This document shows positions 57,537 through 64,000 of a stretch of 64,000 nt of DNA, piece after piece. Position 1 is the stretch's first letter; each line of letters starts with the position of its first letter. Source of the stretch: Paenibacillus sp. D2_2 (GTDB lineage Bacteria > Bacillota > Bacilli > Paenibacillales > Paenibacillaceae); assembly GCF_031199965.1 (NCBI RefSeq), contig NZ_CP133605.1, forward strand, positions 5,065,001 to 5,129,000, in the 5' to 3' direction. Under the pieces are notes generated by a model. That model ran no database searches and was not told the origin of the DNA. It was given only the letters and a program-made list of their open reading frames with translations. Position numbers and translations under genes: made by a program.

Positions 57537-59001
57537 ACTCATTCGACGCTACCGAAGCAATTTCCTTCTGAGCCTCTTTGATCGCTTGATTCATTTGATT
57601 ATCATTCTTTGGATCACGGATCTGATCAATCAGACTGCTCTCGAGTGCCTCTGCCGTCTTGGCATCAAGAACACCGTCGGCCTTTAAGCCTTTTGCTGCC
57701 TGGAATTTCTCTAGAGCAGCCTCTGTCTTCTTATCAAAATATCCATCTTTCCGGCCTGGATCATAACCTATTCCGCTTAACATCATTTGAGCGCTCTTGA
57801 TGTCTTCGCCCAACATATCATATTTATACGTCTTCTCCTTATTAATCGGAGCTACCGAGAAATAATCCGGCTGTGATACGGGAATGTCCGGCTCGATCCC
57901 CTTTTTATGAATCCACTCGCCATTTGGCGTCAGCCATTTGGCAATCGTAATTTTCACAAGACTGCCATCACCCATCTCTTTGGAAAAGCTCGACTGCACA
58001 GTTCCCTTGCCATACGTCGTTTCTCCAAGCGTTATGGCTCCTGCCGATTCTTTAAGTGCACCTGCCATAATCTCCGATGCACTCGCACTGCCCTTATTCG
58101 TAATGATGATCACCGGATAACTTTTACCCTTGCCCTCAGTAGAACTCATCTTCTTACGGTTTTTATTCTTATCTTCGATTTGAACAATAGCCTTTCCTTT
58201 GGGTACAAATTGCTCGGCCATTTTCTCAACGACCTGAAGCACACCGCCAGGATTATTCCGTACATCAATGACCAGTGCCTTCATCCCCTGTTTCTCAAGA
58301 GAAGCCAGCTCCTGTGCGAAGCGATCCGCTGTATTCATCGAGAACTCCGTAACTTCAATCACGCCAATGTTCCCTTGCTTCATGCTGGAATAGACCGTTT
58401 CCAACGCAATATCATCACGGACAATCGAGAATTCCAGTTCATTGGTCGTTCCTGGGCGCTTGACCTTAACTTTTGCCTGCGTACCTTTCTTACCGCGAAT
58501 CTTGGCAACTGCTTCATTCAAGCTAAGCCCTTCAAAGGATTCACCATTGACCGAGAGCAGGATGTCCTTCGGCTTAATGCCAGCCTGTTCTGCGGGAGAG
58601 CCTTTGATCGGTGACACGACGACGACCTTGCCATCTTCCATCGATACCTCAGCACCAATCCCGGTAAAAGAACCTTCGATTTGTTCGGAGAACTGCTGCG
58701 CGGTCTCCGGAGCCATATAAGAGGTAAACGGATCGCCAAGCGCATTCAGCATACCAACAATTGCTCCGTCTACCAGCTTGTTCTGGTCAACATCTTCTAC
58801 GTAATTTTTCTCGACAAGATCCATAGCCGTCTCGATCTTCTTGATACCGCTCTTGTTACCGCCAAAAGCATCAGCAAAAATCCCGCTGCCTACCGAACCT
58901 GAGCCTGCAAAAGTCCACTGGCCTGTTAACGTTAAAGTTAGGATACTACTGAGCAGCATGGCGACTACGACCATAAGAGCAACTGTACGTCCTTTGAACA
59001 T
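57535..59001 (-). CDS. ctpB: S41 carboxyl-terminal processing protease
   Basis: 488 aa. An N-terminal signal anchor (about residues 8-28) puts the enzyme outside the membrane. The PDZ domain is at about 90-180 (GIGAEVSMEDGKVVVVSPIK). The peptidase domain has the catalytic Ser in NKGSASASEIMAG and Lys in YGKGTVQ. A C-terminal peptidoglycan-binding-like domain (MLSGIGYDPGRKDGYFDKK) and a charged tail follow. In B. subtilis CtpB cleaves SpoIVFA during sporulation; a similar role is inferred. It follows ftsEX and the M23 gene in conserved order, but a repeat and terminator separate it from the M23 gene. Confidence 0.93.
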   Translation of the reverse strand: MFKGRTVALMVVVAMLLSSILTLTLTGQWTFAGSGSVGSGIFADAFGGNKSGIKKIETAMDLVEKNYVEDVDQNKLVDGAIVGMLNALGDPFTSYMAPETAQQFSEQIEGSFTGIGAEVSMEDGKVVVVSPIKGSPAEQAGIKPKDILLSVNGESFEGLSLNEAVAKIRGKKGTQAKVKVKRPGTTNELEFSIVRDDIALETVYSSMKQGNIGVIEVTEFSMNTADRFAQELASLEKQGMKALVIDVRNNPGGVLQVVEKMAEQFVPKGKAIVQIEDKNKNRKKMSSTEGKGKSYPVIIITNKGSASASEIMAGALKESAGAITLGETTYGKGTVQSSFSKEMGDGSLVKITIAKWLTPNGEWIHKKGIEPDIPVSQPDYFSVAPINKEKTYKYDMLGEDIKSAQMMLSGIGYDPGRKDGYFDKKTEAALEKFQAAKGLKADGVLDAKTAEALESSLIDQIRDPKNDNQMNQAIKEAQKEIASVASNE

Positions 59002-59098
59002 CTTCTCTTCTTCACCGCCTATGTATCTTAAATAGAATAGGTATTACATCATTCCTTCAGGAAGCAGTCCGCAAAACCACTGTCATCTTTAAATGAGT

Positions 59099-59266
59099 GT
59101 TCAAAAAGTCCGGTTTTCAGCACCGAGAAGGTTGGATGAAGCCAGGGCCTGAGGAGCGGAGTGTACGTTTTGGGTACGTGAGCACCGGAAGGCCCGGATG
59201 AATTCAAGATTCGATGTCGAATCTGCTTCCTGATTCACTTCGTAATCAAAAGCTGACTTTTTGAAC
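59099..59266. repeat. 168-bp MITE-like repeat, copy 2
   Basis: Inverted relative to copy 1 (51000-51168), with perfect ends GTTCAAAAAG / CTTTTTGAAC and a matching interior. The outer flank AACAACCTCTTTTATTATA resembles the reverse of the flank at copy 1, so the element may extend a few more bases. It lies between the M23 gene and ctpB. Confidence 0.85.
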
Positions 59267-59334
59267 AACCTCTTTTATTATATGCCCAGCTTGTACAGAT
59301 TATTTACACACTTCTGGCCTGCCGCGCAAGAAGG

Positions 59335-59361
59335 AAAAACGGATACCCAAAGGTATCCGTC
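59335..59361 (-). terminator. terminator after the M23 hydrolase gene
   Basis: Stem ACGGATACC / GGTATCCGT with a CAAA loop, followed on the minus strand by UUUUCC. It ends the ftsE-ftsX-M23 unit. Confidence 0.82.
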
Positions 59362-59382
59362 TCTTTGATATAACCTATTTTA

Positions 59383-60681
59383 TTACAAATACGGCATTGG
59401 GTCTACCGGATTACCATTTATACGAACCTCGAAATGACAGTGCGGTCCGGTTGCCACGCCCGTTTGACCGACCTCGGCGATCTTCTCACCCTTTTTCACT
59501 GTGTCTCCGACCGATACCTTCGTTCCATTATTACGGATATGACCGTAAAGTGTCCATACATTATTGCCATGATCAATAACTACGGTATTACCGTAACCAC
59601 TCCACCATTCTGCAACGATGACGACACCGCCCTCCGCCGCATGAATATCAGTTCCTTCCGAAACAGCGAGGTCAACCCCCGTATGCGTCTTAACCTGCCC
59701 TGTCACCGGATGCACCCGTGTACCGTATCCAGAGGAGACGCGCGCACCATTTACCGGAACCATCATCGAACCGCCATTTCCCGTAAATCCGCCTGATCCC
59801 GAATAGGAAACCTTCTTAGTTGTCGTCTTAGCTTTAACGATTTGAGCCGCTTTGATCTTCTTCTTCTCATTCTCAAGAGCGGAGCGTTTGGTTGCCAATT
59901 CAACGAGCAGCTTGTTCTGTTCCTCGGTAATCTCATCCTGTTCATCGATCTGGTCGCTATATTTCGCGATCAATTCCTGTTTCTCGGATTCTTTCTCTTC
60001 AAGAATACCCCTGCGTTCCTCCGCTTGAGCGAACAAAGTCTTCACCTTGGCATAGTCCTGTTCTAACTGATTCTGCTGGTCCTGAAGGAGTTCCTGATCA
60101 TGCTTATGCTCGTCCAACAGGACTTTGTCCTGGTTCATGATCGCCTGCAAGGAATCAGCCCGTTGCAGAAAATCCGAGAAGCTAGTGGAAGACAGCAATA
60201 CATCTAAATAAGAGACAGCGCCATCGGTATACATAATACGAACTCTCGTATCCAGCAAACCTGAGCGTTCCTCAATCCGCTGCTTCGTCTCGTCCAGCTG
60301 GTTCGCGGTATCCCGCAGATTCTCCTTCGTATCCTCAATATCCAACGCAATCTTGGACAGTTCATTGCTGACTGTATCTATCTGTGTTAGAACCTGCTTC
60401 AAATACGCCTGGTTCTTGTTCACATAGTGTTGTGCTTTCTGCTTCGTGTCAGCAGCCTTCTCCTGCTGAATCTTTGCTTTCTTAGCCTGCTCTTGAAGCT
60501 GCTTCAGTTCAGCATCGATCTGATTGATGGTCTTAGATTTGGCATAACCCTCAGTTGGGTTGAACATCGTAGCGGCTATAGTGATAACGGCAATCACGGA
60601 TATCCATTTCTTCAACTTCTTTTCCCCATCCTTCTCACATTTTAGATTAAGCCTCTTCCCAAGCTCATTTCTCTTCTGCAC
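59383..60681 (-). CDS. EnvC-like murein hydrolase activator / M23 peptidase with coiled coil
   Basis: 432 aa as listed. After a signal peptide (KKWISVIAVITIAATMF) there is a long coiled coil (about residues 50-290), then a LytM/M23 domain with zinc ligands in THTGVDLAVSEG (HxxxD) and GPHCHFEVRI (HxH), so the enzyme should be active. The arrangement matches EnvC, PcsB and CwlO, whose coiled coils are opened by FtsEX to cut peptidoglycan at division or elongation. Its place right after ftsX strongly supports this. The listed start GTG 60681 gives a long pre-signal segment; TTG 60615 after GATGGGGAAAAG gives a normal signal peptide and is the better start. Confidence 0.9.
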   Translation of the reverse strand: MQKRNELGKRLNLKCEKDGEKKLKKWISVIAVITIAATMFNPTEGYAKSKTINQIDAELKQLQEQAKKAKIQQEKAADTKQKAQHYVNKNQAYLKQVLTQIDTVSNELSKIALDIEDTKENLRDTANQLDETKQRIEERSGLLDTRVRIMYTDGAVSYLDVLLSSTSFSDFLQRADSLQAIMNQDKVLLDEHKHDQELLQDQQNQLEQDYAKVKTLFAQAEERRGILEEKESEKQELIAKYSDQIDEQDEITEEQNKLLVELATKRSALENEKKKIKAAQIVKAKTTTKKVSYSGSGGFTGNGGSMMVPVNGARVSSGYGTRVHPVTGQVKTHTGVDLAVSEGTDIHAAEGGVVIVAEWWSGYGNTVVIDHGNNVWTLYGHIRNNGTKVSVGDTVKKGEKIAEVGQTGVATGPHCHFEVRINGNPVDPMPYL

Positions 60682-60691
60682 CCTAACACGT

Positions 60692-61606
60692 CTATACCTT
60701 CAAAAACTTACGAATGGACATGAGACTTCCCCAGATGCCTATCAACAATCCAAGGCCGATTAGTAGTCCACCGATCTGAAATGCGACCTCATTGATCGGA
60801 ACGAGTCTGAAGGCGAGCGTCATATCTGCGGCTACCGCTTGCTCTAGCTCCTGATACCCGAAGACCAATACACCCACCGTAATGACGGAGCCGATCAATC
60901 CAATCAGCGCTCCCTCGATAAAGAATGGCCAACGAATGAAGGCGTTGGTTGCTCCCACGAGCTTCATAATTCCGATCTCACGACGTCGTGCTAGAATCGT
61001 CACTCTGATCGTGTTGGAGATGAGGAACATGGCCATTAACGCCAGTCCAGCTACAAAGATAAAGCCGATGTTACGGATCCCCCTCGTAATCTTGAACAGC
61101 TTCTCCGTCGTCCCTTTACCATAGTTAACTTTGTAGATCGGCTTATCAGGATTATTATCGTTGAGTGCTGTTATTTTGCTGGCAACGAACGACGCCGTTG
61201 TAGGTTCGATCAATTTGATCTTGAAAGTATCGGGGATCGGGTTCGTCTCATCGGTATAACCTTCCAGCAAGTCCTTCCCTTCGGCGCCCAATTTCTCCTT
61301 GAACTCCTTGAGCCCTTCGGACTTCGGGATCATGGTTACCTCACTGACTTCCGGCATCGACTTGACCTCTGCCATCAGCTTGTCCCGCATGGCATTATCC
61401 ACATTCGATTCTAAGAACACACTAATCTGAACCTGACTGTCCGCATCGTCTGCGAAGGAATTTATGTTAACGACAAGCATAATAAATACGCCCAATATAA
61501 ATAGAGACACAATAATTGAAGTTATGGATGCCACTGACATCCAGCCATTGCGGAGTACATTCCGCGCCCCTTCACGAAACTGTCTTAAGAGGGTACTAAA
61601 ACTCAT
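60692..61606 (-). CDS. ftsX: cell-division ABC transporter permease FtsX
   Basis: 304-aa membrane protein with four helices: the first at about 25-45, then a large extracellular loop that contacts the hydrolase, then three helices after residue 170. Landmarks: SVASITSIIVSLFILGVFIM, VTILARRREIGIMKLVGATN and the last helix GGLLIGLGLLIGIWGSLMSI. With FtsE it transmits ATP hydrolysis across the membrane to a peptidoglycan hydrolase, here most likely the next gene. It overlaps ftsE by 11 bp. Confidence 0.95.
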   Translation of the reverse strand: MSFSTLLRQFREGARNVLRNGWMSVASITSIIVSLFILGVFIMLVVNINSFADDADSQVQISVFLESNVDNAMRDKLMAEVKSMPEVSEVTMIPKSEGLKEFKEKLGAEGKDLLEGYTDETNPIPDTFKIKLIEPTTASFVASKITALNDNNPDKPIYKVNYGKGTTEKLFKITRGIRNIGFIFVAGLALMAMFLISNTIRVTILARRREIGIMKLVGATNAFIRWPFFIEGALIGLIGSVITVGVLVFGYQELEQAVAADMTLAFRLVPINEVAFQIGGLLIGLGLLIGIWGSLMSIRKFLKV

Positions 61607-62308
61607 ATCCGTATTCCCCTCTCATCTCATCACGAACGATATTGCCATGCTCAATAGCGATGACGCGCTTACGCATCGTATTTACAATATCCTTGTTGTG
61701 GGTCGCCATAACAATCGTCGTACCGCGAAAATTAATCTCATCTAATAGCTGCATAATTCCCCATGATGTCTCCGGATCAAGATTCCCGGTCGGTTCGTCG
61801 GCAATGATGACCGACGGGTTGTTCACGATCGCTCTGGCGATCGCCACCCGCTGCTGCTCTCCCCCGATAATTGGGATGGATCACGATTTGCCTTATTTTT
61901 CAGGCCGACCAACTCCAGCACCTCGGGCACCCGCTTGCGAATCACTTTCTTCGGGGCTTCGACAACCTCCATCGCAAATGCGACATTCTCATATACATTC
62001 ATTTTGGGTAGCAATCTGAAATCTTGAAAAATAACGCCGATATTCCGCCTGACATAAGGAATCTTACGTTGCTTGAGCCTACCGATATTAAAACCGTTTA
62101 CAGATATCTGTCCTTTTGTAGGCAATTCTTCCCGATATATTAGCTTCATAAAAGTCGATTTCCCTGCGCCAGAGGGACCGACCAAATATACGAATTCATT
62201 GCGGTCGATTTTGACCGAGATACCCTTCAAAGCATGGGTCCCGTTAGAATATGTCTTCCAAATATCCTGCATTTCTATCACTTCATCACGTCCTAAGCCT
62301 TGATTCAT
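61596..62308 (-). CDS. ftsE: cell-division ATP-binding protein FtsE, one indel
   Basis: ABC ATPase of the FtsEX complex. Walker A GPSGAGKSTFMKLI, Q-loop VIFQDFRLLPKM, signature LSGGEQQRVAIARA, Walker B VIIADEPTGNLDP and the switch His in MATHNKDI. The signature is split by one missing G in GGGGG near 61853. Corrected length is about 237 aa from ATG 62308. There is no ribosome site at that ATG; GTG 62281 after TTAGGAC fits better and gives the family-typical 228 aa. Confidence 0.94.
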
Positions 62309-62578
62309 ATCTAGTTAATTGTATACGCAGTCAACTACTACAATTTCGACATCTTCCAGCCAAATCCTTTATAAGCTGAGCCAAATTTCATCAGTTCGAT
62401 AATTATTGTAACAAATATGTTACCCTTTGAGTACCCGCAAGTTACCATTATTTCAGCATTTATATCATAAAAATGGTTGTACATTAAGTTTTTCCAGTAA
62501 TGATATGGTGTGAACAAATCGATGTAATTACTGTCAACATAGGGGAGAAGGGATCAAGTGACTTATGATTATTTTTGC

Positions 62579-62618
62579 AAAAAAAGAAGCTCCCCCTCAT
62601 TTAGAAGGGTCGCTTCTT
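62579..62618. terminator. hairpin with U-run on the minus strand
   Basis: Stem AAGAAGC / GCTTCTT with inner CCC / GGG pairing and seven A residues on the left. It would end minus-strand transcripts, yet no minus-strand gene lies to its right in this window. It may be left from a gene displaced by the repeats and IS near 63 kb. The 62309-62578 stretch upstream of ftsE has no supported gene and should hold its promoter. Confidence 0.6.
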
Positions 62619-62743
62619 TCTTGAATTCACACAAAACATTACAACAATGATGTGTTCCATGAGGTATAGGCATTGGCCCAGTCCGGAGAATTTATTCCTG
62701 CATATCATTACATTAGCCCACTTTAGATAAGGAGTGAACTCGA

Positions 62744-63108
62744 ATGTCGTTTATTTCACCCATCGGCCCCCCTTTGGACCACCTACTGGACCTCCGACTG
62801 GACCTCCATTTGGACCACCGGGAACAGTTGGACCACCAGGGGTACCACCTGGAACTGTTGGACCACAGGGACCAACTCTACCACCTCCAGCTTTTGAACC
62901 GACGATAACTGCCTTTGCGGTTGACCCCCAGCGATTTCCCGTTGCTTGTATCGAAACACTTTTATTTGGCTTAATAATGGAAACCGCTTCTGGTTCTATC
63001 CAACCTTTGTCGGAAGATTCTCGGTTGCAGGTTTTAGGTGGACCTGGTAGGTTTTGGTTGATCTCCGGAGTTAGTTTAAGTGAAATCAGCTCATTTACAT
63101 GTTTTTAG
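62744..63108 (+). CDS. collagen-like (G-P-P repeat) small protein, one indel
   Basis: About 121 aa. ATG 62744 follows AAGGAG and starts MSFISPIGPP; one missing C in a run of six C near 62766 shifts it into the repeat frame. Residues about 8-50 are G-P-P/F/T-type triplets, like short exosporium or collagen-like proteins. A C-terminal domain follows (TITAFAVDPQRFPVACIETL to ISGVSLSEISSFTCF). The stop TAG lies inside the end of a MITE-like repeat (TTTTTAGAGGTTGTTC), so the natural C-terminus may have been cut off. A spore-surface role is inferred from repeat type only. Confidence 0.6.
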
Positions 63109-63135
63109 AGGTTGTTCAAAAGGCCCGCTTTTGAT
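63106..63135. repeat. end fragment of the MITE-like repeat
   Basis: GAGGTTGTTCAAAAGGCCCGCTTTTGAT matches one end of the repeats at 51000-51168 and 59099-59266; similarity fades after about 63135. It touches the stop codon of the collagen-like gene. Confidence 0.6.
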
Positions 63136-63207
63136 AAGAAAACCTTTAGTCGAGGCCACTTCAATAGTGAGCGTCAGCGATGATTAGGTAATTTTTTGCA
63201 CACGTTT

Positions 63208-63339
63208 AACGGATATAAGTGACACTTATAATAGAAAAACAGCCGTTTTCAAATTTCAACGGACACCACGGGCGCTTAAATCTTACGGAGATAGCTAAAA
63301 GGGGTATTTTCACTAAATACCCTTCAGCTATGTCCGTTA
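63208..63339. repeat. short repeat-like element with AACGGA ends
   Basis: Ends AACGGATAT and ATGTCCGTT are inverted, and an internal AACGGACA repeats the end. Inside is a hairpin GGGGTATTT / AAATACCC at about 63301-63321. No gene. A similar GTGTCCGTTA lies near 40927. It is probably another non-coding dispersed repeat of Paenibacillus type. Confidence 0.45.
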
Positions 63340-63453
63340 TAATTTATAATGTTCGAAATTCCACTGCTAAGCGACTGTGGCTATTTAGCCCCCTAATCCG
63401 ATTGGACACTCTAATCCACCTCAGATACACTAAAATAAGTGAGGAGTTAGTCC

Positions 63454-63777
63454 ATGAAAAGACGATTTAGGTGCCCCAATGAGACGAAGAAGGAGCTTGT
63501 GGTAGAGGTGCTTTCCGGGTATCGAACGGAGATGGTAGCCCGGAAGTATGGAATGTCTCCTAGAACGTTAAGCCAATGGGTTCGCCAGTATCAGGATGAG
63601 GTGAGTGATCTTATGACAAAGAAGCAAAACGATGCGGAAAAAATGAAACAGGATGCAGCTAATTACAAGGAACTGCAGAAGAAATACGACGGTGCTATGA
63701 AACTACTAGGAGAAAAAGAGCTTGAGAACAGCATTCTGCGGGACTTGGTAAAAAAAAAGTATCCCGATTGGAAGTAG
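63454..63777 (+). CDS. IS3-family transposase OrfA
   Basis: 107 aa: helix-turn-helix (VVEVLSGYRTEMVARKYGMS, PRTLSQWVRQY) then a coiled coil (LGEKELENSILRDLVKKK). ATG follows GAGGAG. The run of nine A then G at 63750-63759 is a slippery site, where a -1 shift continues into OrfB. Confidence 0.9.
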   Translation: MKRRFRCPNETKKELVVEVLSGYRTEMVARKYGMSPRTLSQWVRQYQDEVSDLMTKKQNDAEKMKQDAANYKELQKKYDGAMKLLGEKELENSILRDLVKKKYPDWK

Positions 63778-64000
63778 CTATCCACTGGATTCAGCAAGGG
63801 TATCCTGTTCAAAAGGTTCTCCTTCTATGTAGAGTTCCGCGTTCAAGTTATTACTATCGGTTAAAGCATCCTGAGCGCCAGCAGCCTATTAGCAGCGGTC
63901 GACCTATACCAGGCTTCTCCTATGACAAAGATGGAAAGAAAGTAGGAGATGCTCGCATTAAGGAGAGCCTCAGACGTTTGATTCAAGGCCCTAACGCCGC
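63760..64000 (+). CDS. IS3-family transposase OrfB, partial at window end
   Basis: From the slippery site the -1 frame is open to the last base: SRLEVAIHWIQQGYPVQKVL, CRVPRSSYYRLKHPE, GRPIPGFSYDKDGKKVG, then DARIKESLRRLIQGPNA. This is the N-terminal HTH_21-type region; the DDE residues lie beyond the window. Confidence 0.8.

Larger units (their letters stand above)
63403..64000 (+). mobile_element. IS3-family insertion sequence, left part (continues past the window)
   Basis: Starts near TGGACACTCTAATCCACC and carries orfA and the beginning of orfB. The right end is outside the window. It differs in sequence from the IS at 40946-42420, so it is a separate IS. Confidence 0.8.

Noticed and set aside
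62561..62659. 32-codon frame starting GTG after GGGAGAAGGGATCA
   Set aside because: It runs through the hairpin at 62579-62618 and gives a basic, featureless peptide; the hairpin is the better-supported feature.
63219..63470. 83-aa plus-strand reading frame upstream of the second IS
   Set aside because: It spans the AACGGA-ended repeat and the IS left end, has no ribosome site, and its translation resembles no protein I know.
1..64000. CRISPR arrays, tRNA or rRNA genes, prophage or plasmid replication genes
   Set aside because: No regularly spaced repeats, no cloverleaf or rRNA-like stretches and no phage or replication genes were found on either strand by reading.

Overview
The window looks like chromosomal DNA of a Paenibacillus-type member of the Bacillota (Firmicutes). 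Evidence: strong AGGAGG-type ribosome sites, A/T-rich intergenic DNA with GC-rich islands inside genes, the Bacillales gene orders pcrB-pcrA-ligA and ftsE-ftsX-(M23 hydrolase)-ctpB-minJ ... uvrB-uvrA, orphan sugar-type lipoprotein binding proteins, and short dispersed repeats. I found no rRNA, tRNA or CRISPR array.

Layout. 0.2-3.4 kb: two tandem paralogous solute-binding lipoproteins. 3.8-9.7 kb: DNA ligase, PcrA helicase and PcrB, preceded by a possible leader RNA. 10-36 kb: a large surface-glycan locus. It holds an initiating sugar-phosphate transferase, several glycosyltransferases, dTDP-rhamnose genes rfbA-C-B-D, a GtcA/CsbB pair, dTDP-3-amino-3,6-dideoxyhexose genes fdtB-C-A, two GT-C-type membrane transferases (one YfhO), a multi-domain kinase/coiled-coil/double glycosyltransferase preceded by a methyltransferase, the ABC exporter Wzt/Wzm, an O-antigen-ligase/TPR protein and galU. 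36-40.8 kb: a sulfur-compound cluster (thioredoxin reductase-thioredoxin fusion, two half-size YeeE/YedE permeases, two TusA proteins, a LysR regulator). 40.9-42.4 kb: an intact IS3-family element. 42.4-47.4 kb: a U32 peptidase and a GH5 glucanase with a catabolite-repression operator. 48-62.3 kb: uvrA, uvrB, motAB, a patatin-like protein, minJ, ctpB, an M23 hydrolase and ftsEX. 62.7-64 kb: a collagen-like protein, repeats and the start of a second IS3-family element.

How the glycan locus may work. The WbaP/WsaP-type transferase starts a lipid-linked glycan. Cytoplasmic glycosyltransferases extend it with dTDP-rhamnose and other sugars. The kinase and methyltransferase resemble the parts of the E. 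coli WbdD chain-terminator, placed next to (here probably fused to) the two-domain polymerase. Wzt carries the C-terminal extension typical of cap-recognising exporters. The TPR ligase could then transfer the polymer to a surface protein or wall acceptor. CsbB, GtcA and YfhO form a second, extracytoplasmic decoration route that could use the FdtABC sugar.

Sequence quality. More than 20 genes, including ligA, uvrA, ftsE and galU, are broken by single-base indels, mostly one missing base in a G, C, A or T run. Correcting each restores a family-typical, full-length frame whose length is a multiple of three. I therefore treat them as intact genes carrying sequencing errors and give the full span, noting each frameshift.
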